A stretch of DNA of 19,226 bases from Acidimicrobiaceae bacterium (GTDB lineage: Bacteria > Actinomycetota > Acidimicrobiia > Acidimicrobiales > RAAP-2), in NCBI GenBank assembly GCA_003164275.1, contig PLSY01000178.1:26145-45370 (forward strand), in the 5' to 3' direction. Shown in pieces: positions 7,181-14,114 of this stretch. The first letter of the stretch is position 1, and each line of letters opens with the position of its first letter. The translations under genes were made by a program, and so were the position numbers. The notes below the pieces were generated by a model. That model had not been told where the DNA came from, made no database searches, and saw only the letters and a program-made list of their open reading frames with translations.

Positions 7181-7592
7181 GTGAAGGCACCCGTTGTGCA
7201 CGGGCCTGGCAGTCCGACATCCATACAGCCCACGGGGAGTGGTCGATCCAGCCGACTCCGCCGTTCATGCCTGGACACGAAAGCGTGGGAATCGTCGAGG
7301 GCCTGGGGCCTGGAGTGCGCCATGAGGAAATGGGCGGCGATTCCTTGGCTTGGCTACGCGTACGGTGCCTGCGAGTGCAGGCATCTTGATCTTCGAAGCG
7401 AATCTGCAGGGCATCACGGTCACCGGCTCGATCGTCGGGACACGCATCGCCCTCGTTGAGACGTTCCAGATGCAGGCCGAAGGACGCAAACAGGTGGTTC
7501 GAGAGAGCCGCCATCTCGAGAATGTCAATCAGTCGTTCGCTCCGATCGAGAAAGGGGATGTAGATGGTCACCTCGTCTTCGACTTCCTCTAG
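7181..7592 (+). pseudogene. Broken zinc alcohol dehydrogenase (AdhP-like), copy 1
   Basis: Pieces of one zinc alcohol dehydrogenase are spread over three reading frames. The GTG start at 7181 follows GAGGAGG and reads VKAPVVHGPG. After a deletion, about 7216-7335 reads DIHTAHGEWSIQPTPPF, then MPGHESVGIVEGLGPGVRH. A frame change gives IPWLGYAYGACE near 7340-7375. A large deletion then removes the structural-zinc and NAD-binding core, and 7380-7592 gives the C-terminal end (EANLQGITVTGSIVGTR, VVRESRHLENVNQSF, HLVFDFL, stop). About 135 codons' worth remain of a family near 340 residues. The initiation region is well preserved, so decay of the body is probably recent or transcription continues for the next gene. 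Its tail overlaps the annotated start of the efflux gene. Confidence 0.85.
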
Positions 7593-9297
7593 CGCCGGCG
7601 CCGGAGCCAGGAGATTGACCGAAGAGGTACCGAATCGTCGACGCTGGGGGACTCTCGCCGTCCTGTGTGTGACCCTGTTACTCATCAGCATGGACAACAC
7701 GGTGCTGAATGTGGCACTTCCTTCAATTGTGAGGAGTCTCGGAGCCAGCTCCAGCCAGCTGCAGTGGATGGTCGACGCCTATGCGGTGGTGTTTGCCGGA
7801 CTGTTGCTCACCCTGGGGGCTCTTGGAGACAGGATTGGGCGGAAATGGGTATTTATGTGCGGTCTAGCTGTGTTCGGGGGTGGATCCGCCGCGGCCGCGA
7901 TGTCCCAGAGCCCGGATGGCCTGACGTTGGCACGCGCAGTCATGGGAGTGGGCGCCGCGGCATTGATGCCATCGACACTGTCGATACTCACCAACGTGTT
8001 CACCGGCGATGCCGACCGAGCCAGAGCGATCGGTATCTGGTCCGGATCAACCGGGCTGGGCGTGGCAGCTGGACCGATCCTGGGCGGGTTTCTGCTGGCT
8101 CACTTCTGGTGGGGATCGGTCTTCTTAATAAACGTCCCGATTGCCGTCCTGGGTCTCGTGGCGGCAGTTTGGCTTATCCCGAATTCCCGAACAGCGAACG
8201 CCTCACCCCCGGACCCGGTGGGGTCGGTTCTCTCCATGGTCGGACTTGGGCTCCTCTTGTGGGGCATCATCGAAGCTCCGTCTCGAGGGTGGTCCTCGAC
8301 TGCGATCATGAGCGCACTCTGTGGGGCGGTCGGAATCATCGCCGTATTTGTTCTGTGGGAGCACCACTGCGACCACCCCATGCTGCCCACACGCTTCTTC
8401 GCCAACCGTCGCTACAGTGCGGCAATCGGTGCACTGGCCCTGGTGCTCTTCGCCCTGATGGGCATGTTCTTCCTGATGACCCAGTATCTGCAGTTTGTCC
8501 TTGGCTTCAGCGCTCTCCAAGCTGGGGTCCGCATCGCTCCGGTGGCGCTGGCATTGCTCGTGCTGGCTCCTCTTTCAGTGGTCATTGCGCGTCGTATCGG
8601 AACCAAGGCGGTGGTTGTTCCAGGCATGCTGGCTATTGCTCTGGGACTCGGCCTGCTATCCGGTACGACAGTCAATGACGGCTATGGACGGTGCATCATC
8701 CCGTTCCTGTTGGTTGGCGTGGGCGTGGCACTCGCCCTAGCCCCCTGCACGGAATCGGTGATGGGATCTCTTCCACGGGAGGAAGCTGGTGTCGGCTCTG
8801 CAACGAACGACACAGCAATGCAGGTTGGTGGTGCACTTGGGGTGGGGGTGCTCGGTACCGCACTCGATCTCCGCTATCAACATCTCCTCGAGCCGGCATT
8901 GGCCCATGCCGGTATTCCGGGCGCAGTGCAGATTGTGATTCGGAGCTCCATCGGGGGCGCGTTGGCTGTAGCGCAACGGGCTCCTCACGGAGAAGGAGTT
9001 CTACTCGCCCTCACCGCCAGACGGGCATTCATTTCGGGCATGGATCTTGCGTTGGTGGTCGCCACGATCGTGGTAACACTTGCAGCCGTAGTGGTGGCGT
9101 GCTTCTTGCCCAACCAGGCGAAGCGTGTAAGCCCAGCAATGGAGCCACTGTCCGACCCTGCCGACTCCAACCTCTCGGCTGCACCGTCCCCACCGGAAGC
9201 GCGGCCACCTCTTTGCCAGTCGGGACCATCATCCTCCGTGCCTATGTGGGTTCCGAGAGGGCGACAGCGAAGTGCTGGCCGAATGGAACCGGACTAA
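7564..9297 (+). CDS. MFS drug:H+ antiporter, DHA2 (EmrB/QacA) family
   Basis: This is a membrane exporter of up to 577 residues with about 14 hydrophobic helices. Family motifs are present: the first helix has MDNTVLNVALPSIV, motif A is GALGDRIGRKW, and motif C is GLGVAAGPILGGFLL. A hydrophilic tail of roughly 55-60 residues rich in Pro and Ser follows the last helix and is unusual. The start is uncertain. ATG 7564 has AAAGGGG seven bases upstream but lies inside the C-terminal codons of the dehydrogenase pseudogene. TTG 7615 (reading LTEEVPNRRRWGTLAVLC) better fits the family's short N-terminus. The substrate is unknown. No TetR or MarR regulator is adjacent. Confidence 0.9.
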   Translation: MVTSSSTSSSAGAGARRLTEEVPNRRRWGTLAVLCVTLLLISMDNTVLNVALPSIVRSLGASSSQLQWMVDAYAVVFAGLLLTLGALGDRIGRKWVFMCGLAVFGGGSAAAAMSQSPDGLTLARAVMGVGAAALMPSTLSILTNVFTGDADRARAIGIWSGSTGLGVAAGPILGGFLLAHFWWGSVFLINVPIAVLGLVAAVWLIPNSRTANASPPDPVGSVLSMVGLGLLLWGIIEAPSRGWSSTAIMSALCGAVGIIAVFVLWEHHCDHPMLPTRFFANRRYSAAIGALALVLFALMGMFFLMTQYLQFVLGFSALQAGVRIAPVALALLVLAPLSVVIARRIGTKAVVVPGMLAIALGLGLLSGTTVNDGYGRCIIPFLLVGVGVALALAPCTESVMGSLPREEAGVGSATNDTAMQVGGALGVGVLGTALDLRYQHLLEPALAHAGIPGAVQIVIRSSIGGALAVAQRAPHGEGVLLALTARRAFISGMDLALVVATIVVTLAAVVVACFLPNQAKRVSPAMEPLSDPADSNLSAAPSPPEARPPLCQSGPSSSVPMWVPRGRQRSAGRMEPD

Positions 9298-9360
9298 GAG
9301 CTATCGAATCGGGCACGAGCAGAGAGGCGACAGTTCGGGGCTCCCTGATCGGATAAGAGG

Positions 9361-9417
9361 CCGCCGAACGTCCCGAAGCGGACAGGACGGTCGGCATCGG
9401 ATTGGGACCTTTGCCTC
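9361..9417. promoter_or_regulatory. Candidate DevR-like box pair upstream of amt
   Basis: Two partial palindromes lie 89-145 bp before the amt ATG. At 9361-9374, CCGCCGAACGTCCC has a perfect GTCCC half and shares the 12-mer GCCGAACGTCCC with the stress-operon box at 3041-3052. At 9404-9417, GGGACCTTTGCCTC has a perfect GGGAC half and shares TTGGGACCTTT with the permease box. Individually weak (7 and 8 of 10), they are supported by these exact shared strings. Confidence 0.35.
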
Positions 9418-9505
9418 TAGGCCCTATTTTCCCTTCTTGGCATCATCGAGGCAGTGATCAACGCGTGCTGTCGAGTTGGCGGTACCTTGCGCCTTGGAGT
9501 GTCAG

Positions 9506-10033
9506 ATGATTGTCAGTCCCGGCGACGCCGCCTGGATGCTGGTTGCGACGGCACTGGTGTTCTTCATGATGCCTGGGTTGGCCCTTTTCTACGGGGGGCT
9601 CGTCGGTGAGAAGAATGTGATCTCGACCATGGCGCAGTCGTTCGTGGCCATCGGAATCGTGTCCGTACTTTGGATCGTGATCGGATATTCCTTGGCCTTC
9701 GAGCCTGACCATAGCGGGGTTATTGGTGGATTTCAGAACTTCATGCTCCACGGAGTTGGCGGCAAGCCGACCGCCTATGCACCGCACATCCCGGCACTTC
9801 TATTCATGGCATTCCAGCTCATGTTCGCGGTGATCACGCCCGCCCTTATTGCCGGAGCCTTCGTAGAGCGAATGCACTTCCGTGGCTACCTCCTTTTTAT
9901 CGGACTCTGGTCGATTTCCGTCTATTGCCCCTTCGCTCACTGGGTCTGGGAAGGAGGGTTTCTCGGCGCCGGTGGTCTTCATGCCATCGACTTTGCCGGC
10001 GGTTCGGTGGTGCACGAACTCGCCGGGGCCTCA
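9506..10033 (+). pseudogene. amt: Ammonium transporter Amt, 5' part (interrupted by IS110 element)
   Basis: 176 codons encode the N-terminal half of an Amt/MEP/Rh ammonium channel: DAAWMLVATALVFFMMPGLA, then LFYGGLVGEKNVISTMAQSF, then CPFAHWVWEGGFLGAGGLHA and the DFAGGSVVHELAGAS segment with the conserved Asp and first pore His. ATG 9506 has GGAG six bases upstream and gives the family's usual start. The coding frame runs into the mobile element after the TCA at 10031-10033 and hits a stop at 10088-10090. Joined to 11807-12553 it would give a 424-residue Amt of normal length. No PII (glnB/glnK) gene follows, although this is common. As it stands the gene should not yield a working channel. 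Confidence 0.93.
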
Positions 10034-10049
10034 TGTAAAGGACTCCGGA

Positions 10050-10066
10050 CGATGGATCCACCATCG
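10050..10066 (+). repeat. Stem-loop near the left end of the IS110 element
   Basis: CGATGG and CCATCG form a perfect 6-bp stem around a 5-nt loop (ATCCA), beginning 16 bp inside the element. It may be the first stem of the bridge RNA or a structural feature of the left end. Confidence 0.5.
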
Positions 10067-10089
10067 AGCGGCCGTCCCGAGGTTGCATA

Positions 10090-10272
10090 AGCATCCCGGC
10101 TGGCTTGGGTGATGGCGAACATAGGCCTCTGAGGGAAGGGACCTTCCTTTCGCCTCGTAGAGCTGATTGCCATCTTCGGCCTGGCCACGGATGACCCGGA
10201 TGAGGGAAGTGGCTCGGTCCATGAGGCCGGGGCCGTTTACAGCACATGAGTGGGAGCCGCCGTCAGGCGGCC
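10090..10272 (+). ncRNA. Putative IS110 bridge RNA (approximate bounds)
   Basis: The non-coding left end contains two loops of similar design. In the first, GGCCTC (10124-10129) equals the target left of the insertion (10027-10032). A hairpin (GGAAG-GGAC-CTTCC, 10134-10147) follows, then AGAGCTGA (10159-10166), complementary to core plus right target (11804-11811). In the second, AGGGAA (10203-10208) equals the element right end (11798-11803). A foldable 27-nt spacer follows, then TTTACA (10236-10241), complementary to the element left end (10034-10039). Order (left target, right target, left donor, right donor) and alternating polarity match the bridge RNA architecture described for IS621. 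A GC-rich hairpin (GCCGCC-GTCA-GGCGGC, 10256-10271) follows. Exact RNA ends are unknown. Confidence 0.6.
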
Positions 10273-10346
10273 ACCTTGGGACCGTGGCGAGATGGTGCTG
10301 ACCAACCTGAGTCTGCCGGACAGGCAAACGAGACAGGAGGTTGGAC

Positions 10347-11624
10347 ATGCATGAACGCCGGATCATCGGCTTGGACTTGGGCATCGCCAGTGAGCACACG
10401 GCACGGATTCTGACTGGCGACGGCACCCTGGTGGCCAAACGAAGAGCCGTTCCCACCGTCGAGAGTTTGGAGAGACTCGAACAGGTTGCCTTGGACGGCG
10501 CTCCATCAGGCACGGCCATCGAGGTGGTGATGGAGCCGACCGGCCCGGCCTGGCTCCCCATCGCCGTCTTCTTCAGTTCTCGAGGGCACCAGGTCTTCCG
10601 GGTCTCTTCGGCGAAGGCGTCGGACCTCCGGAAATTCCTCTCCCACCATGCCAAGTCCAACGGCATCGACGCTGACACTCTGGCTCGACTGGCCATCATC
10701 GATCGACGGAATCTCCTTCCCTTGGAGCTGCGCTCGGCCGACGAGGCGGCACTCGATCGCAGGGTGCGGGCGTGCGATCGACTCACTCGCCAGGCCGCTG
10801 AGCACAAGGTGAGGATCAAGGACCTGATCCCCCAGCTCTATCCGATGACGCCGCTCACCGGCAATCTCGGGGCGGCCGATCTCGCCGTTCTCGAGCGGTG
10901 GGCCGACCCCCGTGACCTGGCGAAAGCAGGCAGGGCCCGTCTCGGAAAGGTCATCGCCACCGCCTCCCGAGGACAGCAGAAGGCACCCCGCGTGGCTGAG
11001 TGGCTGGATGCCGCCACCCAGTCCATCGAGCTCTATGGCGACCATCCCGCTGTTGCCTTCGCCGAACTCGCCGCCGAAGTGAGGACCGAGGTCCGGCTCC
11101 TCCAGGCCATCCAAGCCGAACTCGCCCAACACGAAGGGGCGAGGGAGGTGAGCTATCGATCCGTCGACCCCGAGGAGCTGGCACGCAGCCTCCCCGGCAT
11201 CAAGGAGACCAGCGGGCCGGTGCTCGTCGCCACCATGGGTCGGGCACAACGGTTCCCGACGGCCGCCCACTTCCGATCCTTCACCGGCCTCGCTCCGAAG
11301 CCATCGGAGACCGGCAACACCGATCGGAAGGGCCAACCCATGTCGAAGGCCGGCAGCTCGATGCTGCGCACCATGCTCGTCCGAGCAGCCGACACGGCAA
11401 GGAAGCAGGATCCACAACTGGCTCGGATCTACTACGTCCAGATGGCCGAGCGGGGCAAGACTCACCTCGGAGCCACCTGCGTGGTGGCCGCTCACCTGGC
11501 CGGGCGGGCCTGGCAGGTGATGCACCGAGAGAGCCCTTATGTCCTACGTGACATCGACGGCACTCGGTTACCGAAGAAGAGGCAAAGGCCATCATCTCGG
11601 ACCGCTACAACGTCAACGAACTGA
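10347..11624 (+). CDS. IS110-family transposase (DEDD + serine recombinase), C-terminus frameshifted
   Basis: The 425-residue product has an N-terminal RuvC-like DEDD domain (RIIGLDLGIASEHTA; acidic VVMEPTGPAW; NGIDADTLARL). The C-terminal Transposase_20 domain contains LPGIKETSGPVLVATMG, FRSFTGLAPKPSETGN and KAGSSMLRTMLVRAA, the last region holding the likely nucleophilic serine. ATG 10347 lies six bases after AGGAGG. Near 11565 the frame appears to have lost one base. The +2 frame continues with TEEEAKAIISDRYNVNELI, then RQRRRSNKGGKVPQKVLTG, to a stop at 11780-11782, the basic tail usual for actinobacterial relatives. The present protein instead ends in an unrelated stretch, PKKRQRPSSRTATTSTN. 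The DEDD and Ser domains are intact, so residual activity cannot be excluded. Confidence 0.92.
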   Translation: MHERRIIGLDLGIASEHTARILTGDGTLVAKRRAVPTVESLERLEQVALDGAPSGTAIEVVMEPTGPAWLPIAVFFSSRGHQVFRVSSAKASDLRKFLSHHAKSNGIDADTLARLAIIDRRNLLPLELRSADEAALDRRVRACDRLTRQAAEHKVRIKDLIPQLYPMTPLTGNLGAADLAVLERWADPRDLAKAGRARLGKVIATASRGQQKAPRVAEWLDAATQSIELYGDHPAVAFAELAAEVRTEVRLLQAIQAELAQHEGAREVSYRSVDPEELARSLPGIKETSGPVLVATMGRAQRFPTAAHFRSFTGLAPKPSETGNTDRKGQPMSKAGSSMLRTMLVRAADTARKQDPQLARIYYVQMAERGKTHLGATCVVAAHLAGRAWQVMHRESPYVLRDIDGTRLPKKRQRPSSRTATTSTN

Positions 11625-11782
11625 TCCGCCAACGACGCAGGAGCAACAAAGGGGGGAAGGTCCCTCAAAAAGTCCTCACGGGACAGTTGAAGTCACACGC
11701 CAAGGGCGCGGACAGAACGAGGCGACCTTCCCCGCCCACTACTTCAGCCTCGCCGGGGGTTTCAGTCAAACGGCCTGCTTGA
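11625..11782 (+). pseudogene. Out-of-frame remnant of the transposase C-terminal tail
   Basis: Read in the frame of the stop at 11780-11782 (with the segment from about 11567), this region encodes a basic tail rich in Arg, Lys, Gly and Pro (KVPQKVLTGQLKSHAKGADR) of the kind that ends related IS110 transposases. One inserted base near 11565 would join it to the main frame and give a protein of about 478 residues. Confidence 0.65.
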
Positions 11783-11806
11783 CGCCGAAGCTTCTATAGG
11801 GAATCA
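11779..11806 (+). promoter_or_regulatory. Element right end with a -35 that would form a promoter on circularisation
   Basis: TTGACG (11779-11784) is a 5/6 match to a -35 hexamer. In the excised circle the right end meets the left end as GGGAA-TCA-TGTAAA. This places AATCAT (4/6 to TATAAT) exactly 17 bp downstream, pointing into the putative bridge RNA. In the integrated state the -10 becomes AATCAG. Junction-formed promoters are described for IS110-family circles. Confidence 0.45.
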
Positions 11807-12553
11807 GCTCTGGCCGCTGTGCTCCACATAGGGCGTCGCCGAGTACTCGATCGTCCCCACAACGTTCCCCTCGTGCTTCTGGGTGCGGGAATTCTGTGGT
11901 TCGGATGGTTCGGATTCAATGCCGGAAGTGCGGGAAGCGCAGGAGCGGTGGCCACCCAGGCCCTCGTCAACACGCAGATCGGTGCATGCGCCGGCATGTT
12001 GGCTTGGATGGTCGTCGAGTGGGCTCGCCGTGGGAAGCCCTCTGGAATCGGAATCGCGTCCGGTGCTGTGGCAGGTCTGGCGGCGGTCACACCGGCTTCT
12101 GGATTCGTCCCGACGTGGGCCTCTTTGGTGATCGGGGCGGCGGCCGGCCTCGCCTGCTACGCGGCGGTGCAGGCCAAAGTCCGCTTGCGCTATGACGATG
12201 CTCTAGATGTAGTCGGCGTCCACATGGTCGGCGGTGTGATCGGCGTCGTACTGACCGGCGTCTTCGCCAGCCTTGCCGTGAATGCTCTGGGTGCTGCGGG
12301 AGGATGGGATCAACTGGGTCGACAGTCGGTGTTAGCCGTCATAGCCCTCGGGTTCCCATTCGTGATGACCCTCCTCATCATGTGGATCACTGACCACACG
12401 GTCGGACTCCGCGTAGACAAAGAGGAGGAGAGGACTGGGCTCGACATGGGCGAACATGCCGAGACCGCTTACGAATGGCCGTGGAACGCCACCCCTGTCG
12501 TTGACGGCGTGGCCCCGAAGGCAAAACAGACAGCCGATAAGACGCTGGCCTAG
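11807..12553 (+). pseudogene. amt: Ammonium transporter Amt, 3' part (downstream of the IS110 insertion)
   Basis: 248 codons plus stop continue the transporter in frame: ALAAVLHIGRRRVLDRPHN, then VPLVLLGAGILWFGWFGFNA and GSAGSAGAVATQALVNTQIG. The second pore His lies in DVVGVHMVGGVIGVVLTGVF. A cytoplasmic tail ends GVAPKAKQTADKTLA. Together with 9506-10033 all core helices of Amt are present, so only the insertion disrupts the gene. An isolated start at 11819 or nearby has no ribosome site, and half an Amt would not be expected to form a channel. Confidence 0.92.
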
Positions 12554-12675
12554 GGGACTCGGTGGTTCTCGACGTTTCCTGGATCGACACCTCGTGTCGC
12601 CAGGCTGCGTCTTCCCTGGCTGATCCGACGTCGAGTGATCTGAGCGAGCTGTGTTGTCGTGGCGCCCGGAGGAGG

Positions 12676-12708
12676 CTCGGTTCTGGGATGTCGGAACGAA
12701 GAACCGAG
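12676..12708. repeat. 9-bp inverted repeat downstream of amt
   Basis: CTCGGTTCT (12676-12684) and AGAACCGAG (12700-12708) are perfect complements around a 15-nt loop, 122 bp after the amt stop. There is no following T-run, so it may be a factor-assisted terminator, an RNA structure or an operator. Confidence 0.4.
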
Positions 12709-13067
12709 GATCCCTGCGGTTCAGAGGCGACGCCGGCCGTCATGAGGGCCATGGGCGTAAGAACGGATCCTTGGCCTTCGGCGGTGACGATCGATACGGC
12801 CACCATGCCAACCGAGGGATCGGCCAGCAGGGCGTCGAGATTTCCCCCGGTCCCTTTCGGTGTGCCTGAGATCCAGATGCACTTCCGGGACAAAGGGAGA
12901 TCGGCGATCGAGGAAGGTGAGCACAACGCCTCGCTCCCCGTTGACGTAGGTGCAGCCAGGATCGGTGTACGTGTGTCGCATCACGTCGCAGATTCCTCGT
13001 CCCGGGTCTCACTCGTTGTTCGACTCCTCTTTGGGGGCTGACGAACGGTCCCGGATGCTCGGTCGTG

Positions 13068-13102
13068 CGGAGGGGACAAGACCAGCGTGCAACCCCCCTC
13101 CG
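13068..13102. repeat. 8-bp inverted repeat upstream of the ABC exporter
   Basis: CGGAGGGG (13068-13075) and CCCCTCCG (13095-13102) are perfect complements separated by 19 nt, about 100 bp before the ABC ATPase start. It could be an operator or a leader hairpin. Confidence 0.35.
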
Positions 13103-13199
13103 GGTCATTGCGGCTCAGCGCCCTTATTGTTCGACCCGGAGTCCACGCAGAGTTGAGGTGCGAGCGCATGAAGGTTGTTATCGGGAAGAGGAGGTCGAC

Positions 13200-14114
13200 A
13201 TGTCAGCGATGGCGATACGCACCAACGGACTGACGAAGGTTTTCGGTACCACAGTGGCTCTCGATCATTTGGACCTCGAGGTATCCCGTGGCGAAGTGGT
13301 GGGCTACCTCGGACCCAATGGAGCGGGAAAGACCACCACGATTCGTCTGCTGCTGGGCCTGGCCCGCCCCAGTGGCGGCCGCGCGGAGATCTTCGGGTTG
13401 GATTGCGAGCGCCAGCCGATGGAGACGCACCGGCGACTGGCGTTCGTGCCCGGAGAGCCGAAACTATGGCCATCGCTCACAGGGGCCGAGACGTTGAGTC
13501 TGCTCGGCCGGGTCCACGGCGAGACAGACGATGCCTACCGGGATGTGCTGACCGAACGGTTCGACTTCGATCCCACCAAGAGGGTTCGGGCCCACTCCAA
13601 GGGGAACCGCCAGAAACTGATACTGATCGCGGCCTTGATGGTCCGCCCCGATTTGCTTGTCCTCGACGAGCCGACAAGCGGACTCGACCCGCTGATGGAG
13701 CAAGCGTTCCGTGTCTGCATCGAAGAAGCCCGTGACCGGGGCCAGACCACCTTCTTGTCCTCACACATCATGAGCGAAGTCGAGGCGCTCTGCGACCGGG
13801 TGGCCATCCTTCGAGATGGCGCGCTCGTTGAGATGGGAACCCTGACCGAACTGCGGCATCTCAGTGCCATTACGGTCGAGATCACATTCGACGGGGCGAA
13901 GCCAGACCTGTCGAAGGTGCCCGGGGTAACTGTCATGGAGATGGCCGGGCGGCTGGTCCGGTGCCAGGTTCGTGGTCCGATCGAACCGCTTCTGAAGGAG
14001 CTGGTGGGTACCGGAGTCACCCAGTTCCTCAGCCGGGAACCTTCCCTGGAGGAGCTCTTCCTGGCCCAGTATGGCGGCGGATTGCCTGCCCAAGCTGGCC
14101 AAGATGCCGGCTGA
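13200..14114 (+). CDS. ABC exporter ATP-binding protein
   Basis: This is a 304-residue ABC ATPase of the drug/antibiotic exporter type. Visible are Walker A GPNGAGKT (38-45), a signature SKGNRQK (133-139, the usual variant of LSGGQ in this subfamily), Walker B DLLVLD with catalytic E157, D-loop SGLD and H-loop H189 (LSSHIMSE). A C-terminal regulatory region of about 80 residues follows. ATG 13200 has GAGGAGG about five bases upstream, a strong site that rules out the longer in-frame reading from 13065. It is followed, with overlap, by its membrane partner. The substrate is not determinable. Confidence 0.93.
   Translation: MSAMAIRTNGLTKVFGTTVALDHLDLEVSRGEVVGYLGPNGAGKTTTIRLLLGLARPSGGRAEIFGLDCERQPMETHRRLAFVPGEPKLWPSLTGAETLSLLGRVHGETDDAYRDVLTERFDFDPTKRVRAHSKGNRQKLILIAALMVRPDLLVLDEPTSGLDPLMEQAFRVCIEEARDRGQTTFLSSHIMSEVEALCDRVAILRDGALVEMGTLTELRHLSAITVEITFDGAKPDLSKVPGVTVMEMAGRLVRCQVRGPIEPLLKELVGTGVTQFLSREPSLEELFLAQYGGGLPAQAGQDAG

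Larger units (their letters stand above)
10034..11806 (+). mobile_element. IS110-family insertion sequence inserted in amt
   Basis: The 1773-bp element is delimited by the broken amt frame: codon TCA (10031-10033) on the left joins GCT (11807-11809) on the right. TCA is present at both junctions (10031-10033 and 11804-11806), so the true edge may be shifted by up to three bases. The ends are not inverted repeats (left TGTAAAGGACTCC, right CTATAGGGAATCA), as is usual for IS110-group elements. About 313 bp of non-coding left end precede the transposase, and only about 24 bp follow its ancestral stop. A long 5' non-coding end is where IS110-group elements encode their bridge RNA. Confidence 0.9.
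12554..13199. other. 646-bp stretch with no recognisable gene
   Basis: Open frames exist on both strands but none carries a domain I recognise or a good ribosome site. Two - strand frames look protein-like in part (MRHTYTDPGCTYVNGERG near 12980, and LLADPSVGMVAVSIVTAEGQ near 12800) but lie in different frames, which could mean a decayed gene. The stretch also contains two inverted repeats, listed separately, and the ribosome site of the ABC gene at its right end. Confidence 0.4.

Noticed and set aside
7113..7700. 195-residue - strand frame over the dehydrogenase remnant
   Set aside because: The + strand gives clear alcohol dehydrogenase fragments; the - strand shows no motif.
10138..10147. 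GGGACCTTCC resembling half of the DevR-like motif inside the IS110 element
   Set aside because: Part of the target-loop hairpin and lacks the second half-site.
10221..10250. ATGAGGCC (10221-10228) and ACATGAG (10244-10250), complementary to the left amt/IS junction
   Set aside because: These span an insertion product rather than target or donor, and fall inside or after the donor-loop hairpin in the wrong polarity for a left guide; probably coincidental or part of the hairpin.
10031..10819. 262-residue - strand frame across the IS110 left end
   Set aside because: Opposes the transposase and covers the guide-bearing non-coding end; no family features.
12562..13041. 159-residue + strand frame between amt and the ABC ATPase
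   Set aside because: No ribosome site, Ser/Arg-rich composition and no recognisable domain.
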